Assembly: GCA_009841015.1 (NCBI GenBank)
Contig: VXMQ01000064.1
Span: 1 to 52,130 of the forward strand
Direction of reading: 5' to 3'
DNA: 52,130 bases
DNA from: Candidatus Palauibacter denitrificans
Lineage (GTDB): Bacteria; Gemmatimonadota; Gemmatimonadetes; Palauibacterales; Palauibacteraceae
In this document: piece after piece, positions 18,166 through 26,853 of the stretch
Position numbering within the stretch: position 1 is the stretch's first letter
Layout of the letters: each line of letters starts with the position of its first letter
The notes under the pieces: model-generated
What the model saw: only the letters and a program-made list of their open reading frames with translations
Databases searched by the model: none
What the model was told of the DNA's origin: nothing
Program-made: the position numbers and the translations under genes

Positions 18166-19053
18166 TCAGGCCGCGGGTTGCCCGCCCCCGGCCACTCGGA
18201 TGCCCTCGGCCCCGGAGCCGGTCCTGCGGAGTACGGCGCAGACCAGCAGCCCGAGCAGGATGCCCGCGAGGGCGTCGGTCGCATAGTGAAAGCGACCGTA
18301 CACCGTCCCCGCAGTCAACGCGAGTTCCGGGATGAGGAGGAGCCAGAACCAGCGCCGATCCTCGCGTCCGGCGGCCACGACCCCGGCCAGGGAGGCGGCG
18401 ATGTGGGAGCTGGGAAAGGCCGTGCCCTTCGACGATCCGGCCTCCAGGATCCCGTGCACGATCCCGAACAGCGTCCCTTCGCCGATGTCGCCGCCGATCT
18501 GCGCGAACTCGTATCGCGGGCCGGCGACCGGGAAGAACATGAAGATGAGATAGGAGACGAAGAAGGCGGCGGCCACGGCGAGGGCGGTGCGCTGCATGGC
18601 CTCGAGCCCCCGCGTCGCGAACACGCCCAGGATGGCGGCGGGGATGATGGCGTAGTAGGCGAAGTAGCCCAGGTGCAACACCTCGGAGAAGGGGAGCCAG
18701 GGGAGCCACCCGCTGAGGTCCATGCTCGGCTGTCCGCCGAACATGGCGGCATCCCACACCTGCACCGTCGCGTCAAAGTACCGCTGCGTGAGAAAGCGGT
18801 TGAGCACCGCGAGTTCCGCATACAGTAGGGGCGTGAGGAGCACGGCGTACGCCCCCCTCGCGATCGCGGCGGGGCCGGCGCGCGGGTGCCAGGCCGCAAG
18901 ACGCGTAATCCCGAAGGCGGCGATCGCGTGGGCCGCCGCGATGCCCGCGCCGGACAGTCCGCCGAACGCCAGCGAAACGAGGCCCGTGCAACCGAAGTAA
19001 CCGATGGCGACGCGATCGACGGGCAGGAGCCCTCCGCCGCGGCCGCCGCTCAC
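18166..19053 (-). CDS. PAP2/AUR1-like membrane enzyme, putative sphingolipid head-group step
   Basis: A 295-residue integral membrane protein with about six to seven helices. It has the PAP2 phosphatase motifs KGTAFPSSH (motif 2, catalytic His) and YGRFHYATDALAG (motif 3, with His and Asp), both near the membrane face, plus VAGPRYEF earlier. PAP2-superfamily proteins include lipid phosphatases and AUR1-type inositol-phosphoceramide synthases. The GTG start at 19053 overlaps the stop of the upstream SDR gene by 4 bases, so it is translationally coupled to it. As the last gene of the sphingolipid operon it could attach a phospho-head group to ceramide or dephosphorylate an intermediate; which of these cannot be decided from sequence. 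Confidence 0.8.
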   Translation of the reverse strand: MSGGRGGGLLPVDRVAIGYFGCTGLVSLAFGGLSGAGIAAAHAIAAFGITRLAAWHPRAGPAAIARGAYAVLLTPLLYAELAVLNRFLTQRYFDATVQVWDAAMFGGQPSMDLSGWLPWLPFSEVLHLGYFAYYAIIPAAILGVFATRGLEAMQRTALAVAAAFFVSYLIFMFFPVAGPRYEFAQIGGDIGEGTLFGIVHGILEAGSSKGTAFPSSHIAASLAGVVAAGREDRRWFWLLLIPELALTAGTVYGRFHYATDALAGILLGLLVCAVLRRTGSGAEGIRVAGGGQPAA

Positions 19054-20003
19054 AGCCAGCCCTTTCGGCGATACCACTCCGCGGTGCGCGCGAGCCCGTC
19101 TTCGATGCCGAACCGCGGCCGCCACGGGTCCAGAACCTTTCGGCTCGGCTCGATGTCGCAGGTCCAGGCGTATGCGGCCAGGTCCCGGGCGCGTCTCCGG
19201 TCGAGTGCGGGAGCCTTCCCCGTCAGGCGGCCCGCGAGTTCGGACAGCGCCCCCGCGGCGAGAAAGAGCGCGGGCGGCAGCCGCAGGACGCGGCCGGGGC
19301 GGCCCACGGCGGCCATCAGCGCGCGCGCCAACGCCGGCCAGGACTGGCGTTCCGCCCCGGCGATGGGAAGCGGGAGCGGCGGCGGTGCCGCCTCCAGGGC
19401 GGCGAGGACGGCCGAGACGACATCGGCGACGTAGACCGGCTGCAGCGGCGCCTGGCTGCGCGGAATCGCGGCCCACCCCCGCGCCGCCAGCCGAAAGAGC
19501 GGCAGCAGGTCGGAGTCGCCCGGGCCGTAGACGCCCCCCGGCCTGAGCACGGCGACCTCCATCGACCCGCCACGGGAGGCGAGCGCCGCCTCGGCTTCGG
19601 CTTTCGAGCGACCGTACGGGCTCACGGGACCGTCCGCGCCATCCGGACCGCGGGCGGCGAGGCTGCTGATGAAGACGAACCGTCGGACCCCCGCGTCCGC
19701 CGCCGCCTCTGCGAGCCTCCGCGTGCCGGCCGCATTCACGGCCATGAACTCCGACTCGTTGCGCGCCCGCGTCAGCGCACCGCAGTGCACGACGGCGCCG
19801 CAACCCGCGAGCCCCGCGGCCGCTTCCGGCCTGCCTTCCATCCCGAGGTCGAGTTCGATCTTCCTCAACTCGAGGCGGTCGAGACGACGCGTGTCGCTCG
19901 TTCGCCGCACGCTCGCAGTGACCCGGTGTCCGGTCGCGACGAGCGCCTCGGCGAGATGGCCGCCGAGGAACCCGCTTCCCCCGGTCAGAAAGATCGATGC
20001 CAT
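19050..20003 (-). CDS. Extended SDR (NAD-dependent epimerase type), putative ceramide reductase
   Basis: A 317-residue extended short-chain dehydrogenase. The N-terminus has the Rossmann motif TGGSGFLGGH, then DLG and HCGALT, and the catalytic YGRSK (Tyr-x3-Lys) with Ser in FISSLAARG. Its annotation on domain grounds alone would be NAD-dependent epimerase/dehydratase. In Caulobacter the gene cerR, of the same class and next to spt, reduces the 3-keto group in bacterial ceramide synthesis; position here supports the same job. The ATG at 20003 lies 24 bases after the preceding gene, and the stop overlaps the PAP2 start. The substrate is inferred from context, and a sugar or lipid epimerase cannot be excluded. 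Confidence 0.8.
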   Translation of the reverse strand: MASIFLTGGSGFLGGHLAEALVATGHRVTASVRRTSDTRRLDRLELRKIELDLGMEGRPEAAAGLAGCGAVVHCGALTRARNESEFMAVNAAGTRRLAEAAADAGVRRFVFISSLAARGPDGADGPVSPYGRSKAEAEAALASRGGSMEVAVLRPGGVYGPGDSDLLPLFRLAARGWAAIPRSQAPLQPVYVADVVSAVLAALEAAPPPLPLPIAGAERQSWPALARALMAAVGRPGRVLRLPPALFLAAGALSELAGRLTGKAPALDRRRARDLAAYAWTCDIEPSRKVLDPWRPRFGIEDGLARTAEWYRRKGWL

Positions 20004-20027
20004 TAGTAAAGCGACATAGTAAAGCTT

Positions 20028-21158
20028 CTAGAGCGCTGCTTCGTACAGCCGGTAGGTCCGGTACATCCTGCCGCCGAGACGCTCGATGGCCTGGTTCATC
20101 TTCTGGTTGTCCTCGAGAATCCACGACTGCTCGGCGGACGTCATCCCGGCGGCGATCCCCTTCCTGAACAGCCAGAGGTAGAGGAGTACATCGACGGCCT
20201 TGCCGCGCCATTCCTCGGCGAGCCCCAGGATGATCACGCGCATGCACGTGATTTTTTTCCTGTAGATGAGCGCCTTGAGTATCCCGAAGGGGAGGAGCCG
20301 GCCGTTCATCCGGCGAAGCACCTGGTTGAAGTCCGGGAGGGCGAGGGCGAAGCCGGCGGTTCTGCCCTCCGGCGTCTCGGCGAAGAGCGCGAGTTCGGGG
20401 TCGAGTATGGGCTTGAGCTCGGCCGCCATGTGATCCATCTCCGCCTCGGTCATGGGGATGAAACCCCAGTTCTTCTCCCACGCCGCGTTGTAGAGGCGCT
20501 GGACGCGGCCGAGTTCTTCGTCGAAGCGCGACATGTCCAGCGTCTTGATCCGGATGCCGTACCTGCGGGTCACGACCTTTTCGGCGCGGAAGAGGTGCGG
20601 CGGCCAATCGCCCTTCTTCATGAGCCAGGCGAAGAGATCCTTGACCTTCCGCAGCCCCGCGGCCTCCAGCAGCGCGGGGTAGTACGGCGGGTTGTAGGCC
20701 ATGAGGACGACCGGCGGCCCGGGATCTCCGTCGATGAGCAGGCCGCAGGTCTCGTTCGTAGAGAAGCTCGTGGGACCCCGCATCGCGGTAAGGCCGCGTT
20801 CCCGCAGCCAGGCCCGCACCGCGTCGAGCAGCGCCGCGGCCACCTCCGGGTCGTCGACGCACTCGAACCAGCCGAAAAACCCCACGGATTCGTCGTGCGT
20901 CCGCTCGTGATTCCGGTTCCGGATCGCGCAGATCCGGCCCACCGTCCGGCCGTCTCGCAACGCGAGGTACGGCTGCACTTCCGAGTGCTGGTGGAAGGGG
21001 TGTTTCTTCGGATCGAAGGCCGCCCGGACGTCTTTCTTCAGCGGAGGCACCCAGTCGGGATCGCCCCGGTAGATCGACCACGGCAGGTCGATGAAGCGCC
21101 GGAGATCGGCGCGGCTCTTGACGGGTACGACGCGCAGGGAGGGAGCGAGACTCGTCAT
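20028..21158 (-). CDS. GNAT-fold N-acyltransferase, putative bacterial ceramide synthase
   Basis: A 376-residue soluble protein of the long GNAT-like type. The first 100 residues include FIDLPWSIYRGDPDWVPPL and a K/H-rich segment (FDPKKHPFHQHSEVQPYLA). The first acyltransferase lobe follows (GRICAIRNRNHER, GFFGWFECVDDPE), then a second lobe with EKNWGFIPMTEAE and a C-terminal ILEDNQKMNQAIERLGGRMY, which is typical of GNAT C-termini. This is the layout I recall for bCerS of Caulobacter, which transfers a fatty acyl group to the amine of 3-ketosphinganine. It sits 16 bases after spt. The family assignment is good; the specific acyl transfer is inferred from the operon. Confidence 0.75.
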   Translation of the reverse strand: MTSLAPSLRVVPVKSRADLRRFIDLPWSIYRGDPDWVPPLKKDVRAAFDPKKHPFHQHSEVQPYLALRDGRTVGRICAIRNRNHERTHDESVGFFGWFECVDDPEVAAALLDAVRAWLRERGLTAMRGPTSFSTNETCGLLIDGDPGPPVVLMAYNPPYYPALLEAAGLRKVKDLFAWLMKKGDWPPHLFRAEKVVTRRYGIRIKTLDMSRFDEELGRVQRLYNAAWEKNWGFIPMTEAEMDHMAAELKPILDPELALFAETPEGRTAGFALALPDFNQVLRRMNGRLLPFGILKALIYRKKITCMRVIILGLAEEWRGKAVDVLLYLWLFRKGIAAGMTSAEQSWILEDNQKMNQAIERLGGRMYRTYRLYEAAL

Positions 21159-21174
21159 GGTGGGAGGCGCCGGT

Positions 21175-22377
21175 TCAGACGACGCCGAGCTTCTTTCCCA
21201 CGCGCTCTACCTGCTCCAGCACGAAATCGAGGTCGTCGTCCGAGTGCGTGGCCATGTAGCTGGTTCGCAGGCGGCAACTCCCCTCGGGAACCGCCGGAGG
21301 GACGACCGGGTTCGTGAAGACGCCCGCTTCGAACAGGGCGCGCCAGAACACGAAGGTTTTCTCCATGGGCCCGATGAGAATGGGGACGATCGGCGTCTCG
21401 GTCGGCCCGATGTCGAACCCGATCGACTTGAAGCCCTCCATCATCCTGTACGTGTTCTTCCAGAGCTGCTCCCGGCGCTCCGGCTCAGCGCGGATGATCT
21501 CCAGCGCCTTCAGCACGGTGGCAGCCGAGGCGGGTGGCATGCTCGCACTGAACATGAGGGCCCGGGCATTGTGCTGGAGATAGTCGATGACGTCGGCGCG
21601 GCCCGCCACGAAGCCGCCGATCGAGGCGAAGGACTTGGAGAAGGTGCCCAGGATCAGGTCCACCTCATCGGTGAGTCCCCAGTGCTCGGCGGTCCCGGCC
21701 CCGGTCTCGCCCAGCACGCCCACGGCGTGCGCGTCATCCACCAGGATGGCCGCGTCGAACTCTCGTCTCAGTTCGACCAGGGTGGGCAGATCGGCGATGT
21801 CGCCTTCCATGCTGTACACGCCGTCCACCGCGATCAGCTTGCCGCGCGAGGGCGTCTCGGCCTCGAGCATGCGGCGCAGCGTCGCGAAGTCGTTGTGGTT
21901 GAAGCGGCGCGTGCGGCCGAGCCCCATGCGTACACCGTCCTGGAGGCTGGCGTGGTCCAGCTTGTCGATGTAGACCGTGTCCGCGCGACCGATCAACGCC
22001 CCCAGCGTGCCCAGATTCGTCTGGTAGCCGGTCGAGAATACGAGCGCGGCCTCCATGCCCGTGAAGTCGGCGAGTTCGGCCTCGAGCTGTTCGTGGAGAT
22101 CGAGGTTGCCGTTGAGGAAGCGGCTGCCCGTATTGCCGCTTCCGAACTTGTTGAGGGCGTCGCGGGCCGCCTCGAGGACGCGCGGATCGTGCGTGAGCCC
22201 CATGTAGTTGTTGGAGCCCACCATGATCTTGCGGGCGCCGTCGATGACGACCCACGTGTCGTGAGAAGCCTCGATGGGCATGAAGTACGGATAGAGACCG
22301 GCCTCGCGGAGGCCGTTCACGGTCGCTAGTTCACGACACTTGGCAAGGATCGAAGGCGGCTGGACGCGGCTTTTCAT
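21175..22377 (-). CDS. spt: Serine palmitoyltransferase (alpha-oxoamine synthase family)
   Basis: A 400-residue PLP enzyme that condenses serine with a long acyl-CoA or acyl-ACP to 3-ketosphinganine, the first step of sphingolipid synthesis. Visible are the substrate loop NNYMGLTHDP (57-65), the ring-stacking His in DKLDHAS (142), the PLP-nitrogen Asp and His in VDDAHAVG (214-217), and the Schiff-base Lys in GTFSKSFASIGG (248). The family also contains KBL and BioF. The YMGLTHDP loop, the GNAT/SDR neighbours and the length favour Spt. The ATG at 22377 gives the usual family length; a GTG at 22422 would add 15 residues, and neither has a strong ribosome site. It is the first gene of the operon. 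Confidence 0.85.
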   Translation of the reverse strand: MKSRVQPPSILAKCRELATVNGLREAGLYPYFMPIEASHDTWVVIDGARKIMVGSNNYMGLTHDPRVLEAARDALNKFGSGNTGSRFLNGNLDLHEQLEAELADFTGMEAALVFSTGYQTNLGTLGALIGRADTVYIDKLDHASLQDGVRMGLGRTRRFNHNDFATLRRMLEAETPSRGKLIAVDGVYSMEGDIADLPTLVELRREFDAAILVDDAHAVGVLGETGAGTAEHWGLTDEVDLILGTFSKSFASIGGFVAGRADVIDYLQHNARALMFSASMPPASAATVLKALEIIRAEPERREQLWKNTYRMMEGFKSIGFDIGPTETPIVPILIGPMEKTFVFWRALFEAGVFTNPVVPPAVPEGSCRLRTSYMATHSDDDLDFVLEQVERVGKKLGVV

Positions 22378-22569
22378 TGAGCCCGACCGGGACACCGCAG
22401 CTCGGGATGTAGGATTCTGCACGAAGCGAAGCTAAGCGCGAATCGGCACGCCCGGCAAGGAAAAATGGCCGTGTCGGGCGCGGTTTCTCCGCGGCGGGTG
22501 TACCGTGAGGGAGAGTTCGCGGAGTGACGGTCGTTTGCGCGGGTCTCCGCGTACGAACCGATAACCACC

Positions 22570-24072
22570 ATGGGGAGTAGCAACGTGGCCCGAGACCAGA
22601 CGTTCGACATCGTCGCCATCGGCGGAGGTACCGCGGGTCTTGTGACGGCGGCCGGGAGCGCAGGGCTGGGCGCAAGCGTGGCCCTGATCGAGCGCGACCG
22701 GCTGGGAGGCGACTGCCTGTGGACGGGCTGCGTGCCTTCCAAGGCGCTCATCGGCTCGGCCCGGGTGGCGCGGCACGTTCGCGACGCGGCCGCGTTCGGC
22801 CTCGGGATCCCGCGGCAGGAAATCGAAGCCACCGACGTGCTCTCGAGCGTCCGCGATGTGCGCGCACAGATCGAGCCGCACGACGATCCGGAGCGTTTCC
22901 GCGCCATGGGCGTCGACGTGGTCGAAGGGGCGGCGCGCTTCGTTTCGCCGCACGAAGTCGAGGTGGATGGCCGGCGCCTCCGCGCGCGGCGCTTCGTGAT
23001 CGCCACCGGCTCCAGGGCCGCGGTGCCTCCCATCCCGGGGCTCGAGGAGGCGGGCTATTTCACGCACGCCGAGGCGTTCGACCGGGACACGATCCCCGCC
23101 TCGCTCGCGGTGGTCGGCGGCGGGCCGATCGGCGTCGAACTCGCCCAGGCGTATCGCCGTCTCGGGACCGAGGTCACGGTCGTCGAACTGCTCGACCGGC
23201 TCATGGTGCGCGAGGAACCCGAACTCGCGGAGCTGCTGACGAGCAGGCTGCGGGACGAGGGTATCCGTATCCGGACGGGCCGTACCGTGACGCGCGTCGA
23301 CCGCACGGGGAACCGGCGGCGGGTGACGATCGCCCCCCCCTCGGCCGCGGAGGGCCGGAGCGCGGAGGAGGGCCGGAGCGCGGAGGAGCGTGCCGAGACG
23401 CTCGCAGTCGACGAGGTCCTCATCGCCGCGGGGCGCGCGCCCAACACGGAGGATCTGGGGCTGGACGCCGCGGGGGTCGAGACGGCCGGAGGCTGGGTCA
23501 CTGTCGACTCCAGACTCCGCACCTCCCGCAAGCACATCTTCGCGGCCGGCGACGTGACCGGCGGGTTCCTGTTCACGCACGTCGCAGACCACGAAGCGCG
23601 CACGGTGGTCCAGAACGCGCTCTTCCCCGTCCGCGCGAACATCGATTACCGCGTGATTCCGTGGTGCACCTATACCGACCCCGAACTCGCGCACGTCGGC
23701 CTCACCGAAGCCGAGGCGCGCGAGCGGCACGGGGACTCGGTGTCCGCCCACGTCTACGACATCGGGAACCTCGACCGGGCGATCGCCGAGCGCGCCGCCA
23801 TGGGCCGGGTGAAGATCGTCGTGGGAAAGGGAGGCCGGATTCTCGGCGGACACATCCTGGCGCCCGACGCGGGGACGATGATCGCGGAGATCTCGCTCGC
23901 CATGAAGGCGGGGGTGAAGCTGGGGACGCTCGCGTCGCTGGTCCATCCGTACCCGACGATGAGCGAGGGCGTGAAGCGTACCGCCGACGCCTACCGCAGG
24001 TCGACGCTGACGGGATGGAGGAAGTCGGCCGTCGACCTCGCGCTCAGAATCGGGCGCGCGCTACCGCCGTGA
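22570..24072 (+). CDS. FAD-dependent pyridine nucleotide-disulfide oxidoreductase
   Basis: A 500-residue protein of the dihydrolipoyl dehydrogenase/mercuric reductase family. Motifs are the FAD site IGGGTAGLVTAAG, the redox pair in CLWTGCVPSK, the NAD(P) site VVGGGPIGVELAQAYRR, the second FAD motif FAAGDVTGG, and the active-site HPYPTMSEG near the C-terminus. It has no N-terminal heavy-metal domain and no C-terminal Cys pair, so a true MerA is unlikely. The lack of lipoate-complex neighbours also makes a plain Lpd uncertain. An 18-bp direct duplication (23353-23388) adds two GRSAEE units in a surface loop. The ATG at 22570 begins a short tail before the FAD motif. It is divergent from the sphingolipid operon and convergent with fdhD. 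Confidence 0.85.
   Translation: MGSSNVARDQTFDIVAIGGGTAGLVTAAGSAGLGASVALIERDRLGGDCLWTGCVPSKALIGSARVARHVRDAAAFGLGIPRQEIEATDVLSSVRDVRAQIEPHDDPERFRAMGVDVVEGAARFVSPHEVEVDGRRLRARRFVIATGSRAAVPPIPGLEEAGYFTHAEAFDRDTIPASLAVVGGGPIGVELAQAYRRLGTEVTVVELLDRLMVREEPELAELLTSRLRDEGIRIRTGRTVTRVDRTGNRRRVTIAPPSAAEGRSAEEGRSAEERAETLAVDEVLIAAGRAPNTEDLGLDAAGVETAGGWVTVDSRLRTSRKHIFAAGDVTGGFLFTHVADHEARTVVQNALFPVRANIDYRVIPWCTYTDPELAHVGLTEAEARERHGDSVSAHVYDIGNLDRAIAERAAMGRVKIVVGKGGRILGGHILAPDAGTMIAEISLAMKAGVKLGTLASLVHPYPTMSEGVKRTADAYRRSTLTGWRKSAVDLALRIGRALPP
23353..23388. repeat. Two tandem 18-bp units inside the oxidoreductase gene
   Basis: GGCCGGAGCGCGGAGGAG occurs twice without a gap and keeps the frame, encoding GRSAEE twice. 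It lies in the variable loop of the NAD-binding domain and is probably a recent slippage expansion. Confidence 0.8.
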
Positions 24073-24122
24073 GGACGTATTCTCCGGACCCCGCCTGAGG
24101 AGGGCAGGATCCATCCTTTACT

Positions 24123-24959
24123 TCAGCCGACGCGGTGGCGCCCCGCGTAGATGTTGAATCCCGTCGGCTTCGCGAAGCCGATCAGCGTCATCCCGAACTC
24201 TCCGGCCACGTCGACGGCGAGGCTCGAAGGGGCGCCTACCGCCGCGACGATCGGGATTCCGGCGGCGAGCGCCTTCTGCATGATCTCGAAGGAGGCCCGG
24301 CCGCTCACGGCCAGCACCGTATCGCCAAGGGGCAGATCTCCCCGTAGGAATCGATCGCCGATCACCTTGTCGAGCGCGTTGTGGCGCCCGATGTCCTCGC
24401 GCAGGAGACGCAGTTCGCCGGCCGTGTCGAAAAGGCCGGCCGCGTGCAGCCCGCCCGTCCGTTCGAACACCGGCTGGCGGCTGCGAAGCGCCTCCGGGAG
24501 GGTGCGCACGATCTCGGCCGGGACGGTCGGACCCTCCGCCGGCACGGGAGCGCAGCCGCGAATTTCGATCGCCTCGAGGGAGGCTTTTCCGCAGACGCCG
24601 CAACTCGACGTCGTGTAGAAGTTCCGGGTGAGTTCCGCCGGGTCGAAGCGCGCCGTCTCGCTCAGATGCGCGGTGACGATGTTGTACTCCTGCGGCTCCA
24701 CGTCGACGCAGTACCGCAGGTCGGCGATATCGGACCGCCGTCCCAGGAGCCCTTCCGAGAAGAGGAACCCCGCCGTGAGGTCGAAATCATCCCCCGGCGT
24801 CCGCATCGTCACGGCCACCTGATGCTCTCCTCCGTCCGCGGGCGCGATGCGGATCTCGAGCGGCTCTTCGACCGCGACGGCGTCGCGCCGCCTTCGGCTC
24901 GACGCTTCGGACACGCGATCGATGTCGACGCGCGCGGTGTTCCTTCGGGGCGTAATCAT
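24123..24959 (-). CDS. fdhD: Formate dehydrogenase accessory sulfurtransferase FdhD
   Basis: A 278-residue protein. FdhD passes sulfur from a cysteine desulfurase to the molybdenum or tungsten bis-MGD cofactor of formate dehydrogenase, which is needed for activity. The sulfur-carrying cysteines are in SSCGVCGKASLEA (near residue 117-121). Also typical are the VAVEEPLEIR start, LTAGFLFSEG, GGLHAAGLF, and REDIGRHNALDKVIG with SGRASFE after it. The ATG at 24959 fits. It is divergently transcribed from the formate dehydrogenase subunit genes, with 102 bases between the start codons that probably hold both promoters. Its presence supports the locus being functional. Confidence 0.95.
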   Translation of the reverse strand: MITPRRNTARVDIDRVSEASSRRRRDAVAVEEPLEIRIAPADGGEHQVAVTMRTPGDDFDLTAGFLFSEGLLGRRSDIADLRYCVDVEPQEYNIVTAHLSETARFDPAELTRNFYTTSSCGVCGKASLEAIEIRGCAPVPAEGPTVPAEIVRTLPEALRSRQPVFERTGGLHAAGLFDTAGELRLLREDIGRHNALDKVIGDRFLRGDLPLGDTVLAVSGRASFEIMQKALAAGIPIVAAVGAPSSLAVDVAGEFGMTLIGFAKPTGFNIYAGRHRVG

Positions 24960-25061
24960 GGGCCGAAGTTACGCCGCCTCCAGAGACGGGGGGAGACGCC
25001 GACGCGCCCCGCGGGCGGAAGTCGTTTGCCGGTATTCGCGTCTGCGGGTAACTATGACGGC

Positions 25062-26726
25062 ATGAACACGCCCTCGGACGCGGAACTTCTCGCGAAATGG
25101 CGGGAGGAGCCCGCTCCTCTGCTCCCCCTGCTGCATGAGTTCCACGAGAGGGACGGATACCTCTCGGAGGACGCACTGCGCGCCATCTCCGACGACCTGC
25201 GGATCCCGATCGCCGATCTCTTCGGGACGGTCACGTTCTACCACCACTTCTCACGGAAGCCCGGGGGCCTCGCGCACGCCCGGGTCTGCACGGGACCCGT
25301 CTGCGCCCTGCTCGGGGCGAACGAACTCCTGGCCGGGTTGCCGCACGCGCATGCGATGCCCTGCCCCGGCCGCTGCGACGAGCCGATTCCGGTCCTGGAC
25401 CGGGACCGCGTCCTCTGCGGCACCACCGTCGCGGAACTCGCCTCTCGACCCTCTCCCCTCCCGCCCGCTCCACACCCGGACATCGAGGAGTGCGTGTTCG
25501 CGCACATCCGGGCGCCCGGGCGCGCGACGCTGGAGGGCTACCGGGCGACGGGCGGGTATTCCGGTCTCGAGAACGCGCTCCGCGGGCGACCCGGCTCGCT
25601 CCTCGATGTCATCGACGCGAGCGGCCTGGCGGGGCGGGGCGGTGCCGGCTTCCCGACTGGGCGGAAGTGGCGGGCGGTGGCGGAGGCCGCGGGCGAGCCG
25701 AAGACCATCGTCTGCAACGCGGACGAGGGGGAGCCGGGCTGCTTCAAGGACCGGGCGCTGATGGACTACGACCCGCACGCGGTGATCGAGGGAATGATCG
25801 CCGCCGGCTTCGCGACGGGGGCCGCGCGCGGGTTCATTTACCTTCGTTACGAATACCCGGATACGCTGCGCATCCTGGAGACGGCCCTGGAAGAGGCCCG
25901 CGGCGCCGGGCTGCTGGGGCCGGAAGCTCTCGGGCCCGGACGACCGTTCGACCTATGGGTGCGCCGCGGCGCGGGGGCCTACATCTGCGGCGAGGAGACA
26001 TCGCTTCTCAACAGCCTGGAGGGCAAGCACCCGTTCCCGCGCAACCGGCCGCCCTTCCCGGTGACGCATGGGTACGAGGATCTTCCCACGGTCGTGAACA
26101 ACGTCGAGACCCTGGCGTCCGTGCCTCACATCCTCGTCCACGGGGCCGACTGGTATCGTGGGCTCGGGATCGGGGACCACGCCGGCACGAAGGTGATCTC
26201 GCTCTCCGGCGACGTCATGCGTCCCGGCAACTACGAAGTGCCGATGGGCTTCCCCCTGATGACGCTGATCGATGACTGGGCGGGCGGCGCGCCGGACGGA
26301 CGGAAGATCCAGGCGGTGACGATGGCGGGGCTCTCGGGCGGTTTCCTCGCGGGCGAGGACATCGATGTCACGCTGGACGAGCCCGACATCCGCTCGAAGG
26401 GGTCGTTCCTGGGCGCGGGCGGGATCATGGTGTTCGACGACTCGCGGGACATGATCGAGGTCGCGCATTCCGCCATGGAGTTCTTCGCCGAGGAATCCTG
26501 CGGAAAGTGCTTCCCGTGCCGCATCGGCACGCAGCGCCTGACGGAGCGCCTGCACGGCGACGGCCCGCCGGACATCGCGGCCTGGATCGACGAGGTGCAC
26601 GACCTGGGCGACACGATGATGCAGACGAGCGCGTGCGGCCTCGGGCAGGCGGCCCCGCTCATCACGGAGAGTCTGATCCGCTACTTCCCGGATCGCGTGT
26701 CGAGCCACGTCACAGAGTCCGCCTGA
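25062..26726 (+). CDS. NAD-dependent formate dehydrogenase, NuoE-NuoF fusion subunit
   Basis: A 554-residue diaphorase subunit. Residues 1-130 are NuoE-like with a [2Fe-2S] site (CTGPVC at 76-81 and CPGRC about 30 residues later). From about residue 150 it is NuoF-like: the FMN/NADH loop GRGGAGFPTGRKW, CNADEGEPGCFKDR, GAGAYICGEETSLLNSLEG, and the [4Fe-4S] ligands ESCGKCFPCRIG plus SACGLG. It takes electrons from the catalytic subunit through Fe-S centres to FMN and reduces NAD+. Separate genes (fdsG and fdsB) are usual in Cupriavidus and Rhodobacter; here they are fused. Start at the ATG at 25062, the first in frame before the conserved region. The catalytic subunit gene follows 127 bases downstream. 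Confidence 0.92.
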   Translation: MNTPSDAELLAKWREEPAPLLPLLHEFHERDGYLSEDALRAISDDLRIPIADLFGTVTFYHHFSRKPGGLAHARVCTGPVCALLGANELLAGLPHAHAMPCPGRCDEPIPVLDRDRVLCGTTVAELASRPSPLPPAPHPDIEECVFAHIRAPGRATLEGYRATGGYSGLENALRGRPGSLLDVIDASGLAGRGGAGFPTGRKWRAVAEAAGEPKTIVCNADEGEPGCFKDRALMDYDPHAVIEGMIAAGFATGAARGFIYLRYEYPDTLRILETALEEARGAGLLGPEALGPGRPFDLWVRRGAGAYICGEETSLLNSLEGKHPFPRNRPPFPVTHGYEDLPTVVNNVETLASVPHILVHGADWYRGLGIGDHAGTKVISLSGDVMRPGNYEVPMGFPLMTLIDDWAGGAPDGRKIQAVTMAGLSGGFLAGEDIDVTLDEPDIRSKGSFLGAGGIMVFDDSRDMIEVAHSAMEFFAEESCGKCFPCRIGTQRLTERLHGDGPPDIAAWIDEVHDLGDTMMQTSACGLGQAAPLITESLIRYFPDRVSSHVTESA

Positions 26727-26853
26727 GCAAGAGGTTCCCGGACAGGCGGCACCGGCCGGATTTGTCGCGGCGCGCGTGGCGCCTCATGTTAGTGGGCCCG
26801 GCAGTTTCCAGCGGCGCGGGGTCGGGACACGACGCCTGCCTCCGGAGGTGGGT

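Noticed and set aside
22570..24072. Mercuric reductase or a plain dihydrolipoyl dehydrogenase as the name of the oxidoreductase
   Set aside because: No heavy-metal domain, no C-terminal Cys pair, and not next to the 2-oxoacid dehydrogenase genes; only the family-level call is safe.
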